Below, piece after piece: positions 49,094-57,770 of a stretch of DNA of 64,000 nucleotides; within the stretch, counting starts at the first letter, position 1, and each line of letters opens with the position of its first letter. This stretch comes from Epilinea sp044228875 (GTDB lineage Bacteria; Chloroflexota; Anaerolineae; Epilineales; Epilineaceae), in assembly GCA_044228875.1 (NCBI GenBank), contig JBGAUA010000002.1, positions 17,062 to 81,061 of the forward strand, given 5' to 3'. The translations under genes were made by a program, and so were the position numbers. Under the pieces are notes generated by a model. The model was not told the origin of the DNA, made no database searches, and saw only the letters and a list, made by a program, of their open reading frames with translations.

Positions 49094-51332
49094 GGTCCGG
49101 AATCAGCCCCCGTTCAGATCGACCTTCCGTCGTTCCAGCGTAGTGACCGTCGCCGTGCCCTCCTCCACCAGGTAGAAGCGGTCGGCGGGCAGGCCCTGCC
49201 AGGTCTCCGTGGGTCCGCCCGGCCAGCGCACCTCCAACGTCTCCACCATGGTCGCCGCGCCCAGGCCGATCTCCGCCTGCAGGCTGTTGGCGCCGAAGCT
49301 GCCGCCGCTGTCCAGCACGCTGTGGATCTCGCGCGAGCCGCCCGCGCCGTCCTTGACCGTCAGGGGAGATGCCGTGCCCTTTGGGCAGGTGGCCCACGTC
49401 GGCGGAGGCCGTGGCGTTCAGGAAGCGCCTGCCGCCGTCGTTCCAGTACAGTTCATTGGGCGTCAGGGTGCTCAGCTCGGGATCGCCAGTTCCCAGGTAG
49501 AAATCCAGCCAGCCATCGTTGTCCACATCCGCGAAGTTGGCACCCATCGGCAGGCGGACGATGTTCAGACCCGCCGCCGAGGTCACGTCCACGAAGCCTC
49601 CCTGGCCATTGTTGCGGTACAGGCGCGGGCGGGCGCCGCCGGTGGGCATCTCACCAAGATAGTCGTGGGCGATCTCGTCCAAAGTGGCCTGGTAGCCGTT
49701 CACGTACAGGTCCAGGTGGCCGTCGTTGTTGTAGTCCCAGAACCAGGCCACGAAGCTGCGGCCTGAGGGCTCTACCACGCCCAGCTCCTGCGCCACGTCG
49801 GTGAAGCTGCCGTCGCCGTTGTTGCGGTACAGCCGGTTGGCTCCGATGCAGGAGGCGTACAGGTCTGGGTCGCCGTCGTTGTCGTAATCCCCCCAGGCGA
49901 CACTCTTCGTCATGCGGTCGTTCCGCACTCCCGCCGCATCGGCCACGTCGGTGAAGCTGCCGTCGCCGTTGTTGCGGAAGAGCTGGCTGGGGTAAGGCTG
50001 GTTGTCGTTGCTCATCTCGTTGCCGATGTACAGGTCCAGGTCGCCATCCAGGTCGTAGTCCGCCCAGGCCGAAGCCTGGGTGGGATAGACCGCAAGGTCC
50101 AGCCCCGCGGCATGGGTGACGTCGGTGAAGCTGCCGTCGCCCTTGCCGCGCAGCAGGGAGGGGCGCATGCGCCCGCTGTCCATCTGCCAGCCGCCGCGGG
50201 TGATGAAGAGATCCAGGTGACCGTCGTTGTCGAAGTCGGTCTGCTGGATGTTGAAGCCGCCCAGCTGGCCGGTCAGGCCGGCCTCCGTCGTGCGCTCCTC
50301 GAAGCCGCCCTTCCCGTCGTTGCGGTAGAAGTTCAGGTGCTGGCAGGGGTCGAAGACGGTGGTGATGATGTCCTGGAAGCCGTCCTCGTCCAGGTCTTCG
50401 ATCAGGGTGCCGCCCAGGACCGACACCGTGGCCAGCCCAAGCTGAGGCGCGATGTTGGGGAAGCGTGGCAGCTCGTGCTCAGCGGCGAAGCGCTCCGGGG
50501 GGATCAACCAGGCCGACGGTACGCCCTCCGGATAGCTGCGCAGGAGCATGTGGCCGATATTGAGCAGCCAGCGGGCGCTGCGGTCCTCCGGATAGCGACG
50601 CAGGCTGTCCTCCAGGAAGGCGATCGCCCTGAGCACCTCTTCCGGCCGGTCATAGCCCCCTTCCTTGCTCGTTGTGAGCAGGCAGAGGTAGGGGCTGGTC
50701 GTCTGGCCGCAGTTGGCCGACTCCCCCATGCGCAGGTAGGTGGCCGCGATCTGGCGGCGGATGTCCTGGGGTCGGACGGCCGAAGTGGTGCCGGCGGCCG
50801 ACCCGCCGTTCTCGGCCACCTGCAGGGTGGTCTCGAACTCGGTGAGCGCCTTCAGGTAGTCGCCGCGGCTGGCATAGGTCTTGCCCAGGGCGTATCCGAA
50901 TTCGACCAGCTCCGCGAGCGTCTGCGGGTCATGGCGCGCGGCCGCGGCCTGCCGGGCGTTGCGGACGCGCTCTTCCAGGCGGGTCTGGAGAACGGTTCCC
51001 AGGTAGACGTGGTCGTCGATCTCCCGGCAGTGGCGGGCCAGGTCATTGGCCTCGCCGCCTTCGCTGGCGGCCTGGGTGGGGATGAGCCAGCGCCCGGCGT
51101 CGATCTGTGGGAGCCCGGCGACGAAGTCCGCCGCCGGCAGCTCAAGCGGTGCGCCGCCGCCGGAACCGAAGCGCCACCAGGACCAGGCGGCGACGGCCAA
51201 CAGGGCCACCGACGCGCCGGCCAATGCCAGCCGACCTCCGGAGCGAGGGCCCCTTGCGCCGGGCTCGGCCGGGGAAGGGCCCGCGTTCGGCGCCGCCGCC
51301 GGGTCGCGGGGAGCGCGCTGCTTCTTGCTCAT
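49083..51332 (-). CDS. FG-GAP/VCBS repeat protein with damaged ASPIC/UnbV C-terminus
   Basis: A membrane-anchored extracytoplasmic protein. A helix lies at about 33-52, TPR-like helices follow (about 95-240), then FG-GAP/VCBS blades with Ca-binding DxDxDGxxD loops (DFDNDGHLDLF, DYDLDGDLDLY, DYDNDGDPDLY, DYNNDGHLDLY, DVDNDGWLDFY). After GHLPKGHGIS the frame changes to non-protein-like sequence. In the neighbouring frame (to a stop at 49103) the end of the ASPIC/UnbV domain reads TVKDGAGGSREIHSVLDSGGSFGAN. About 50 residues that normally join these parts appear to be missing near 49375, so there is a deletion plus frameshift or an assembly error. Confidence 0.78.
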   Translation of the reverse strand: MSKKQRAPRDPAAAPNAGPSPAEPGARGPRSGGRLALAGASVALLAVAAWSWWRFGSGGGAPLELPAADFVAGLPQIDAGRWLIPTQAASEGGEANDLARHCREIDDHVYLGTVLQTRLEERVRNARQAAAARHDPQTLAELVEFGYALGKTYASRGDYLKALTEFETTLQVAENGGSAAGTTSAVRPQDIRRQIAATYLRMGESANCGQTTSPYLCLLTTSKEGGYDRPEEVLRAIAFLEDSLRRYPEDRSARWLLNIGHMLLRSYPEGVPSAWLIPPERFAAEHELPRFPNIAPQLGLATVSVLGGTLIEDLDEDGFQDIITTVFDPCQHLNFYRNDGKGGFEERTTEAGLTGQLGGFNIQQTDFDNDGHLDLFITRGGWQMDSGRMRPSLLRGKGDGSFTDVTHAAGLDLAVYPTQASAWADYDLDGDLDLYIGNEMSNDNQPYPSQLFRNNGDGSFTDVADAAGVRNDRMTKSVAWGDYDNDGDPDLYASCIGANRLYRNNGDGSFTDVAQELGVVEPSGRSFVAWFWDYNNDGHLDLYVNGYQATLDEIAHDYLGEMPTGGARPRLYRNNGQGGFVDVTSAAGLNIVRLPMGANFADVDNDGWLDFYLGTGDPELSTLTPNELYWNDGGRRFLNATASADVGHLPKGHGISPDGQGRRGRLARDPQRAGQRRQLRRQQPAGGDRPGRGDHGGDVGGALAGRTHGDLAGPARRPLLPGGGGHGDGHYAGTTEGRSERGLIPDLRS

Positions 51333-51564
51333 GGCGGGTACCTGTAGGGGCGGGCGACGCGGTTGCCTGTCGGCGGGAAGAGCCCAATTCTACGCGCAAC
51401 CCGGATGTGGGTGTCATGGTCGGGACAGACAAGGGCTGCGCGGCCATCCCCGCTCGGCTCGGACTCGGGTATCATTGCGACCCATCCGCGATGTCGGGTT
51501 TGCTGCCAAACCCGCTGTCGGCGTGAAGCGATTCTTACGTCGGACCTTTGATTTGGCGAGCACC

Positions 51565-52281
51565 ATGACTTCTGCGATCCCCCATCCTCCCCTGATCCTC
51601 CTCGCGGGTGTGATCAAGCGCTTCGCGACCGCGGCCGGCGACTTCGAGGCCCTGCGCGGCGTGGACCTGACCGTCGATCACGGTGAGTTCGTGGCCGTGG
51701 TGGGCAAGAGCGGCAGCGGCAAGTCCACCTTGCTCAACATGATCGCCGGCATCGACCGGCCCAGCGAAGGCAGCATCAAGGTCCACGGCAGTTCCCTGGG
51801 GCAGCTCAGCGAAGCTCAACTGGCGCGCTGGCGCGGCTTGAACCTCGGTGTCGTCTTCCAGTTCTTCCAGCTCATGCCCACGCTGACCGCCCTGGAGAAC
51901 GTCCAGCTGCCCATGGACTTCGCCGGCCGGGGCTCCGGGTCGGCGGCCAAGGCCCGGGCGCGCGAGCTGCTGGATCGGATGGGCCTGGCGCAGCAGGCGG
52001 ACAAGCTGCCGGCCGCCCTGTCCGGCGGCGAACAGCAACGCGTGGCCATCGCCCGCGCCCTGGCCAACGACCCGCCCCTGGTGGTAGCCGACGAGCCCAC
52101 CGGCAACCTCGATTCGGCGACGGCCGACCAGGTGTTCCACCTTTTCGAGGAGCTGGTGGCGAGCGGCAAGACCATCGTCTTCGTCACCCACGACCGCGAT
52201 CTGGCCCGGCGGGCGAGCCGGGTGCTTGAGATCGCCGACGGTCGCATTATCAGCGATCGCGCGACGGTGCCGTCCTCGTGA
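51565..52281 (+). CDS. MacB/LolD-type ABC transporter ATPase
   Basis: A 238-residue ATPase with Walker A GKSGSGKST, signature LSGGEQQRVAIARA, Walker B VVADEPTGNLDS and the GVVFQFFQLMPTLTALENV segment typical of the LolD/MacB group. The frame is open to 51046, but the family begins near ATG 51565. Its stop overlaps the GTG start of the permease (GTGA). It forms a three-gene unit with a FtsX-type permease and a lipoprotein adaptor. Confidence 0.92.
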   Translation: MTSAIPHPPLILLAGVIKRFATAAGDFEALRGVDLTVDHGEFVAVVGKSGSGKSTLLNMIAGIDRPSEGSIKVHGSSLGQLSEAQLARWRGLNLGVVFQFFQLMPTLTALENVQLPMDFAGRGSGSAAKARARELLDRMGLAQQADKLPAALSGGEQQRVAIARALANDPPLVVADEPTGNLDSATADQVFHLFEELVASGKTIVFVTHDRDLARRASRVLEIADGRIISDRATVPSS

Positions 52282-54713
52282 GCGGCCGGCCGCGGCTGCC
52301 GGCCGCGATCGCGCCGCGCTGGCGCAAGGTTGTCCGGGACCTGGCCCTGGCGCGGGCCCGGACCTTGATGGTGGTCCTGTCCATCGCCGTAGGGGTCTTC
52401 GCCATCGGCACCGTGGCCGGCACTCGCCAGCGCGTCGCCGCGTCGCTCGACGAATCCTTCCGCGCCATCCAGCCATCCAGCGCCACCATTACCACCTTCA
52501 CCCCTTTCGAGGAGGATCTGGTCACGACGGTGGAGCGCATGCCGGAGGTGGCCGAGGCGGAGGGGCGGCGCAGCCTCTTCGTGCGTGTGCGCGCCGGAGG
52601 CGCCGACTGGCGCAACATGCAGCTGAACGTGCTGCCCCGGGACGGGCTGACGCGCTTGGACCGGGTGATGCCCCGCGAGGGCCAATGGCCCCCACCGCGT
52701 CGCGAACTGATTATCGAGCGCTCCGCCCTGGGGCTGGTCGGCGCGAAGCTGGGCGAGGAGGTCACCATACGCACGCCGCTGGGCAAGGAGCGGACCCTGC
52801 GCGTGGTGGGTACGGCCTTCGACGTCTATGCCCTCATCTTCACCATCGACGGGGTCCCCTGGGGCTACATCGACGAGGACACCCTGGCCTGGCTGGGCGA
52901 AGGGCGGGGCGTCAACGAGCTGCACCTGCGGGTTGCCGAGCGGGCCGACGACCCCGAACACATCGCCGACGTGGTGGCGGCGGTGCGCGACAAGCTGGAA
53001 CGGGACGGCCGGGCCATCTACTACATGACGATCCCCGAGCCGGGGAAGCACCCGCTGGACAGCACGATCCAGGCCATGCTGCTCCTGCTGGGGGCCATGG
53101 GCGCCCTGGCTCTGGGCCTCAGCGGTTTCCTGGTGGCCAACACCGCCGCGGCCATCATGGCCCAGGAAACGCGATCCATTGGGATCATGAAGGCCATCGG
53201 GGCGGGGCGGAGCCAGATCGGCGGCCTGTACGCCGCCCTGGTGCTGGCCTACGGGACACTCTCCCTGGCCGTGGCCTTGCCGGCCGGCCTGCTGGGCACG
53301 GTGTGGCTGTCAGGACTGATGGCGGGCTACCTAAACCTGGACTTGAGCGGGCCAGTCATCAGCGCGCCGGTCCTGGCACTGCAGGCTGTCGTGTCCCTGC
53401 TGGTGCCGTTGATCGCGGCCGCCATCCCCATCTGGCTGGGCAGCCGCGTCACGGTGCGCGAAGCGCTGAGCAGCTACGGCCTGGGCCGCGGCCAGTTCGG
53501 GCGCCGGAAGCTGGACCGCTTGCTGGAACGGCTTTCCGGACTGTCGCGGCCGGTGCTCCTTGGCCTGCGCAACACCTTCAGGCGTCCCGGACGCCTCATG
53601 CTCACGGTTGTCACGCTGACCATCGCCGGCGCCATGTTCGTGGGCGTCCTGCATGTCCGCGCCTCGCTGGGTCGCACCATGGACACCCTGATGCAGCTCT
53701 ACCAATTCGACGTAGCGGTGCAGCTGGCCCGGCCCTACCGGGCGGAGCGGCTGCAACAGGTGGCCTTGAGCGTCCCAGGCATCCGTCTGGCGGAGGGTTG
53801 GGGGTTCACCAGCGCGAGGCATCTGGGCATCACCGGGCAGGGTGGGGCGAGCATGCTCTCCCTGAGCGTGCCTTTGATCGTCTTCGCCCCGCCGGCCGAG
53901 ACCTCGATGCTGCGGCCGCCCCTCCTGCGCGGCCGCTGGCTCCTGCCGCAGGATGAGCGTGCGGTGGTGGTCAGCAAGTCGGTACTCGACGACCAGCCGG
54001 GGCTGGACCTGGGCGGGACGATCCGGTTGAAGATGGAGGGGCGCGAGACCAGCTGGACGGTGGTCGGCGTGACCCAAGGTCTTGGGCCCACGCCGTTGGT
54101 CTACATCGACTACCGGCCTTTCAGCAAGGTGACCGAAGCGGCGGGGCAGGCGCAGTGGTTGTCCATGACCTTGACCGAACCCTCGCCAGAGGCGCGTAAG
54201 CGCGCGGCCGAGGCGCTGGAGGCGGCCTTCGAGCGTGCCGGCCTGCGCGTCTCGCTGGTGATCAAGATCGACGAGGAGCGGCGGGAGGCTCTGGCGGCCT
54301 TTGACGGCATCATCGCCCTGCTGCTGTCCATGGTGGGTCTGATGGCCATCGTCGGCGGCCTGGGCCTGGCCGGCACCACCTCGCTCAACGTGATCGAGCG
54401 CACGCGAGAGATCGGGGTCATGCGCGCCATCGGCGCCGGCGACGGGACGCTGTACCTCATTATCCTGGTGGAGAACCTGACCGTGGCCCTGCTGAGTTGG
54501 TGCCTGGGCGTGGCCTTGAGCGTTCCTCTGGGCTGGGCCTTGGGGTACGGCATCGGCCAGGCCTTGCTGGGCGATCCGCTCAGCTTCGGGCTCAGCTTGG
54601 GCGGGGCGGCCGCCTGGATGGGTCTTGAGGCGGCGCTCGTGCTGCTGTCGAGCTGGCTGCCGGCCCGGCGGGCGGTGCATGTCAGCGTGCGGGAGGCCCT
54701 GGCCTATGAATAG
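52278..54713 (+). CDS. FtsX/MacB-type ABC transporter permease
   Basis: An 811-residue permease. It has an N-terminal helix, a large extracytoplasmic domain (about 45-260), three helices, a linker, then a second helix plus extracytoplasmic domain and three C-terminal helices: two FtsX units in tandem. AQETRSIGIMKAIGAGRSQI and ERTREIGVMRAIGAGDGTL are the duplicated coupling motifs. GTG at 52278 overlaps the ATPase stop. MacB-like systems move substrates by mechanotransmission. Confidence 0.88.
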   Translation: MSGRPRLPAAIAPRWRKVVRDLALARARTLMVVLSIAVGVFAIGTVAGTRQRVAASLDESFRAIQPSSATITTFTPFEEDLVTTVERMPEVAEAEGRRSLFVRVRAGGADWRNMQLNVLPRDGLTRLDRVMPREGQWPPPRRELIIERSALGLVGAKLGEEVTIRTPLGKERTLRVVGTAFDVYALIFTIDGVPWGYIDEDTLAWLGEGRGVNELHLRVAERADDPEHIADVVAAVRDKLERDGRAIYYMTIPEPGKHPLDSTIQAMLLLLGAMGALALGLSGFLVANTAAAIMAQETRSIGIMKAIGAGRSQIGGLYAALVLAYGTLSLAVALPAGLLGTVWLSGLMAGYLNLDLSGPVISAPVLALQAVVSLLVPLIAAAIPIWLGSRVTVREALSSYGLGRGQFGRRKLDRLLERLSGLSRPVLLGLRNTFRRPGRLMLTVVTLTIAGAMFVGVLHVRASLGRTMDTLMQLYQFDVAVQLARPYRAERLQQVALSVPGIRLAEGWGFTSARHLGITGQGGASMLSLSVPLIVFAPPAETSMLRPPLLRGRWLLPQDERAVVVSKSVLDDQPGLDLGGTIRLKMEGRETSWTVVGVTQGLGPTPLVYIDYRPFSKVTEAAGQAQWLSMTLTEPSPEARKRAAEALEAAFERAGLRVSLVIKIDEERREALAAFDGIIALLLSMVGLMAIVGGLGLAGTTSLNVIERTREIGVMRAIGAGDGTLYLIILVENLTVALLSWCLGVALSVPLGWALGYGIGQALLGDPLSFGLSLGGAAAWMGLEAALVLLSSWLPARRAVHVSVREALAYE

Positions 54714-54852
54714 GCGTTGCAGCGGCGCCGGTAGACGCGGGCGCTTCAGGAAGCCGGCCGTGACGACAGCGGTGGTTCGGGCGTTTAACGCACTTGTTAC
54801 GGCCAGAGCCGATGTTGGGGCTGTATTCGGTTTGCGATTCGAGGAGCAGCAG

Positions 54853-56121
54853 ATGTCTGGGAACGCCTTCGCGTGGCCGCGCCGATCCGCTTGGCGCGCC
54901 GGCGCGCTGCTTGGGTTGAGCTTGTTCGTCGGCGCCTGCGGCCGGTCGGATGGCGGCGACGGCACGGCCACCCCCACCATCGGCCCCGTGGGCGGGGTGG
55001 CCGGGGTGTTGGCCGAGGCGCGGGTGCTGCCGGTGAGCAGCGTGGCCCTGGGCCTGCGCGGCGGCGGCCGGGTGCTGAAGATCGCAGTGGAGGAAGGCCA
55101 GGCGGTGAAGGCCGGCGCCGAGCTGCTCAGGGTCTCAGGCGGGGCCCAGGCCGCCGCGCTCTTGGATGCGGAGGCGGCCCTGCGCGCGGCGGAAGCGGGG
55201 CTGGCCCAAGTTCAGAAGGGGGCCGCCGCGGAAACCCTGGCGGCGTCCGAGGCCGCGGTGGAGGTGGCCGACGCCGAGTTGCGCGCGGCCACGGCCCGCG
55301 TGTCGGCGGCCGATGCCGGCCTGACCAGGATCTCGACGGGCTCGGCGGACGAGGTGTCCATCGCCGAGCGCCGCTTCGAGCAGGCCAAGAACACCCGCTG
55401 GGGCCTGCAGGCCCAGCGCGACGCCGTCTGCGGCCGGGTCAAGGAGAAGCTGGCCTTCACCCAGGCGGACTGCGACCAGGCCCAGGCCAACGTCCAGGCG
55501 GCCGAAGAGACGGTGCGCATTGCCGAGCTGGAGTACGGCAAGCTGAAGCGCGGCACGGCGAAGGAGGACGTGGCGGTGGCCCGCGCCCAGGTGGGCGAGG
55601 CGGAGGGGGCGCGCGCGGCGGCGGCGGCCCGCCTTCGCCAGGCGCGGGCGGAGCTGGATCGCATGCGCCGCGGGGCGTCGAGCGAGGAGCTGATCATCGC
55701 CACGGCGGGCGTGGAGCGCGCCCGGGCGGCCCTGGAGCTGGCGCGGCTCAACATGGACGACACCCTGCTGCTCGCCCCCTTCGCCGGCACGGTGGCGGCC
55801 CTGGAAGCCGTGGAAGGCCAGATCCTGGCTCCCGATATCCCGGCGGTGCGCCTGGCGGACGTCAGCCGCTGGCAAGTGGAGACGGAGGACCTCACGGAGC
55901 TCAGTGTGGTGGGCATTCGCGAGGGCGACGCGGCGCGGGTGACCTTTGACGCCATCGACGGCCTGACCCTGCCGGGCAAGGTGGCGCGCGTCCGCAGCTT
56001 TGGCGAGAGCCGATTGGGGGACATCACCTACCGGGTGACGATCGCCCTGGACCGCCAGGACGACCGGCTCCGCTGGAACATGACGGCCTCGGCGGCCATC
56101 GAACCCAGCGGGAAACGTTAG
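54853..56121 (+). CDS. HlyD/MacA-type adaptor lipoprotein of the ABC transporter
   Basis: A 422-residue protein with a lipoprotein signal; the lipobox LFVGAC ends at C29. A biotinyl-lipoyl-like half (LRGGGRVLKIAVEEGQAVKAGAELLRV) is followed by a long Ala-rich coiled coil (about 100-290), the second lipoyl half (DTLLLAPFAGTVAALEAVEGQIL) and a beta-barrel domain. This order defines membrane-fusion/adaptor proteins. GAGGAG lies 6 bases before ATG 54853. The frame is open to 54625 but that part overlaps the permease gene. Confidence 0.88.
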   Translation: MSGNAFAWPRRSAWRAGALLGLSLFVGACGRSDGGDGTATPTIGPVGGVAGVLAEARVLPVSSVALGLRGGGRVLKIAVEEGQAVKAGAELLRVSGGAQAAALLDAEAALRAAEAGLAQVQKGAAAETLAASEAAVEVADAELRAATARVSAADAGLTRISTGSADEVSIAERRFEQAKNTRWGLQAQRDAVCGRVKEKLAFTQADCDQAQANVQAAEETVRIAELEYGKLKRGTAKEDVAVARAQVGEAEGARAAAAARLRQARAELDRMRRGASSEELIIATAGVERARAALELARLNMDDTLLLAPFAGTVAALEAVEGQILAPDIPAVRLADVSRWQVETEDLTELSVVGIREGDAARVTFDAIDGLTLPGKVARVRSFGESRLGDITYRVTIALDRQDDRLRWNMTASAAIEPSGKR

Positions 56122-56897
56122 CGTAGGCGCCTCAGGAAGCCACGGGGGCTGTAGGTCATCAGGTAGCGCTCCCGGGACCTGTCCACCTGGAACTCGGGAT
56201 GGCCGGACAGGAAGTCATCGATGGCCGGCAGGGGTCCCTCCTCCAGATGCCCGAAATGGTCGCTGGCGGGAAAGAGATCCAGGATGCCGTCCTCCACGAT
56301 GAGGTAGCAGCCGGGGCTGACCAGTGGCCCGTACAGCTGCAGGTCCCGCAGCACCGAGGCGCGCAGGTGGTCGGCGTCGTGGATGACCATGGTGCGCTTG
56401 CCGGCGCAGAGGGCCGCCACCTGGGCGACGACTGCCGGATCGGCGCAGTCGCCGGTGATCTCGGTGATGCGCGGATGCGCCGCCTGATAGCGCGACCGAT
56501 CGATGTCCAGCGAAAGCACCTCCCCCTCACCCAGGAGATCGAAGAGATGGGCGAAGTAGAGGGTGCTGCCGCCGGAATGGCTGCCGATCTCCACCAAAAT
56601 CTGGGGCCGGGTCTCGGCGATGATCTCCTGGTAGATCCAGCTGTCCAGCGGGCTCTTGAGCATGGGGATGCCCATCCAGCGGCATTGGCTGAAGACGATT
56701 TCCCGCTGATGGTGGTCCAGCCAATCGCGCAGGGTCATGCGGTCCCAGTTGCCGTAGTCGGCGTCGTCCAGTCGCCGCAGGGGCGGCCGCAGTGCCGCCG
56801 CCGCCACGGCCCGCCCGCGCGCCACCAGGGAACGTGCGGCCTGGCGCCCGAGGGGGACGGGGAGGGGAGGGAGGGGTCGGGGCGTGGAGGAGGACAT
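56118..56897 (-). CDS. CmcI-type SAM-dependent methyltransferase
   Basis: A 259-residue protein. ILVEIGSHSGGSTLYFA is the SAM-binding loop, followed by EVLSLDIDRSRYQ and MVIHDADHL (in place of the usual DGxH). SPGCYLIVEDGILD follows. This is the cephalosporin hydroxylase/CmcI and rhamnosyl O-methyltransferase group. The N-terminus (about 1-35) is Pro/Arg-rich. The frame extends to 57098, but ATG 56897 begins the plausible protein. It converges with the adaptor gene, overlapping by 4 bases. It may methylate surface sugars, given the glycosyltransferases in the window. Confidence 0.77.
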   Translation of the reverse strand: MSSSTPRPLPPLPVPLGRQAARSLVARGRAVAAAALRPPLRRLDDADYGNWDRMTLRDWLDHHQREIVFSQCRWMGIPMLKSPLDSWIYQEIIAETRPQILVEIGSHSGGSTLYFAHLFDLLGEGEVLSLDIDRSRYQAAHPRITEITGDCADPAVVAQVAALCAGKRTMVIHDADHLRASVLRDLQLYGPLVSPGCYLIVEDGILDLFPASDHFGHLEEGPLPAIDDFLSGHPEFQVDRSRERYLMTYSPRGFLRRLR

Positions 56898-57351
56898 GGG
56901 CAGGATGGTAGCGCGGGGACAGGGGCCCGGTCTAACCTGGCGCGCGTCGGTGCCGCGACCGCCGGCGGCAGGACTGCCGGGATCAGCGCGGAATGCAGCC
57001 GCTATCGAAGCGCAAACACGGCAGGGAACGCGCTTCAAGAGCACAGGAAACCCGCCGCGACAGCCGCTGTCCCCTCTGGTACCCTGGCAGTCAAGCACAG
57101 CTACACTGCTACCATGGCACAGCTATCCTGCTACTGTATCCGAGCTATCAGCCTAGGATAGCTGATGACCGACGGCCCCGTCAGAAACTGGGTCAGCACG
57201 AGCGACGACGACCGTCGACGGCCGGCCAAGAGCATCTGCGGAACGTTACCCCCGCCATCCCTCCACCAAGCATAGACCTGCCAGATGTGCTCGGCAAACA
57301 GGGCTGAGGCCGTTCTTCCACGTCGTCCGAACCACGCGAAGGAGACAACCC
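56898..57351. other. non-coding region with short direct repeats
   Basis: About 450 bases without a supported gene, in the 5' flank of both neighbours. It contains a 22-base-period direct repeat (57095-57134) and a small hairpin (57143-57163). Base content drops in AT-richer part 57085-57170. Confidence 0.5.
57095..57134. repeat. two imperfect direct repeats with a hairpin next to them
   Basis: GCACAGCTACACTGCTAC (57095-57112) and GCACAGCTATCCTGCTAC (57117-57134) match at 16 of 18 positions with a 22-base period. A hairpin with 7-base arms (57143-57149 and 57157-57163) follows; its arm repeats AGCTATC. They lie about 200 bases upstream of the TfoX-N gene and could be binding sites. Confidence 0.6.
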
Positions 57352-57714
57352 ATGGCGAGCGACCAGGACTTCGTGCAATACGTCTGCGAGGAATCCGGCT
57401 TGCGGGACGCGCTGACCTACAAGAAGATGTTCGGCGAGTATGCGCTCTATCTTGACGGCAAGGTGGTCGCGTTGGTCTGCGACAACCAGCTTTTCGTGAA
57501 GCCGACGGCCGAGGGGCGCGGGCTGCTCGGCGCGGTTTCGGAGCAGCCGCCCTACCCCGGCGGCAAGCCGTATTTCCAGATCGACGTCGCGTTCGACGAT
57601 CCTGAGCTCCTGGGCCGTCTGCTGCGCACCACTGCGCTCGCGCTGCCGTTACCGAAGCCCAAGGCCGCCAAGCCCAAGGCCGCCCAGCGCAAGCCGAAGT
57701 CCGCGACCCAGTAG
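57352..57714 (+). CDS. TfoX N-terminal domain protein
   Basis: A 120-residue protein matching the TfoX_N fold: LRDALTYKKMFGEYALYLDGKVVALVCDNQLFVKP. In TfoX/Sxy this domain is part of a competence regulator, but stand-alone TfoX_N proteins are common and mostly uncharacterised. The C-terminus is a Lys/Ala/Pro tail (about 98-120) that could bind nucleic acid. AAGGAG precedes the ATG. It stands alone and converges on the PhoX gene. Confidence 0.88.
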   Translation: MASDQDFVQYVCEESGLRDALTYKKMFGEYALYLDGKVVALVCDNQLFVKPTAEGRGLLGAVSEQPPYPGGKPYFQIDVAFDDPELLGRLLRTTALALPLPKPKAAKPKAAQRKPKSATQ

Positions 57715-57770
57715 TGCGGCCGGGCAGCGCGGGAGCGCCGCGAGGGCCGCGTTGGGCCTGGTAGGTTCCG

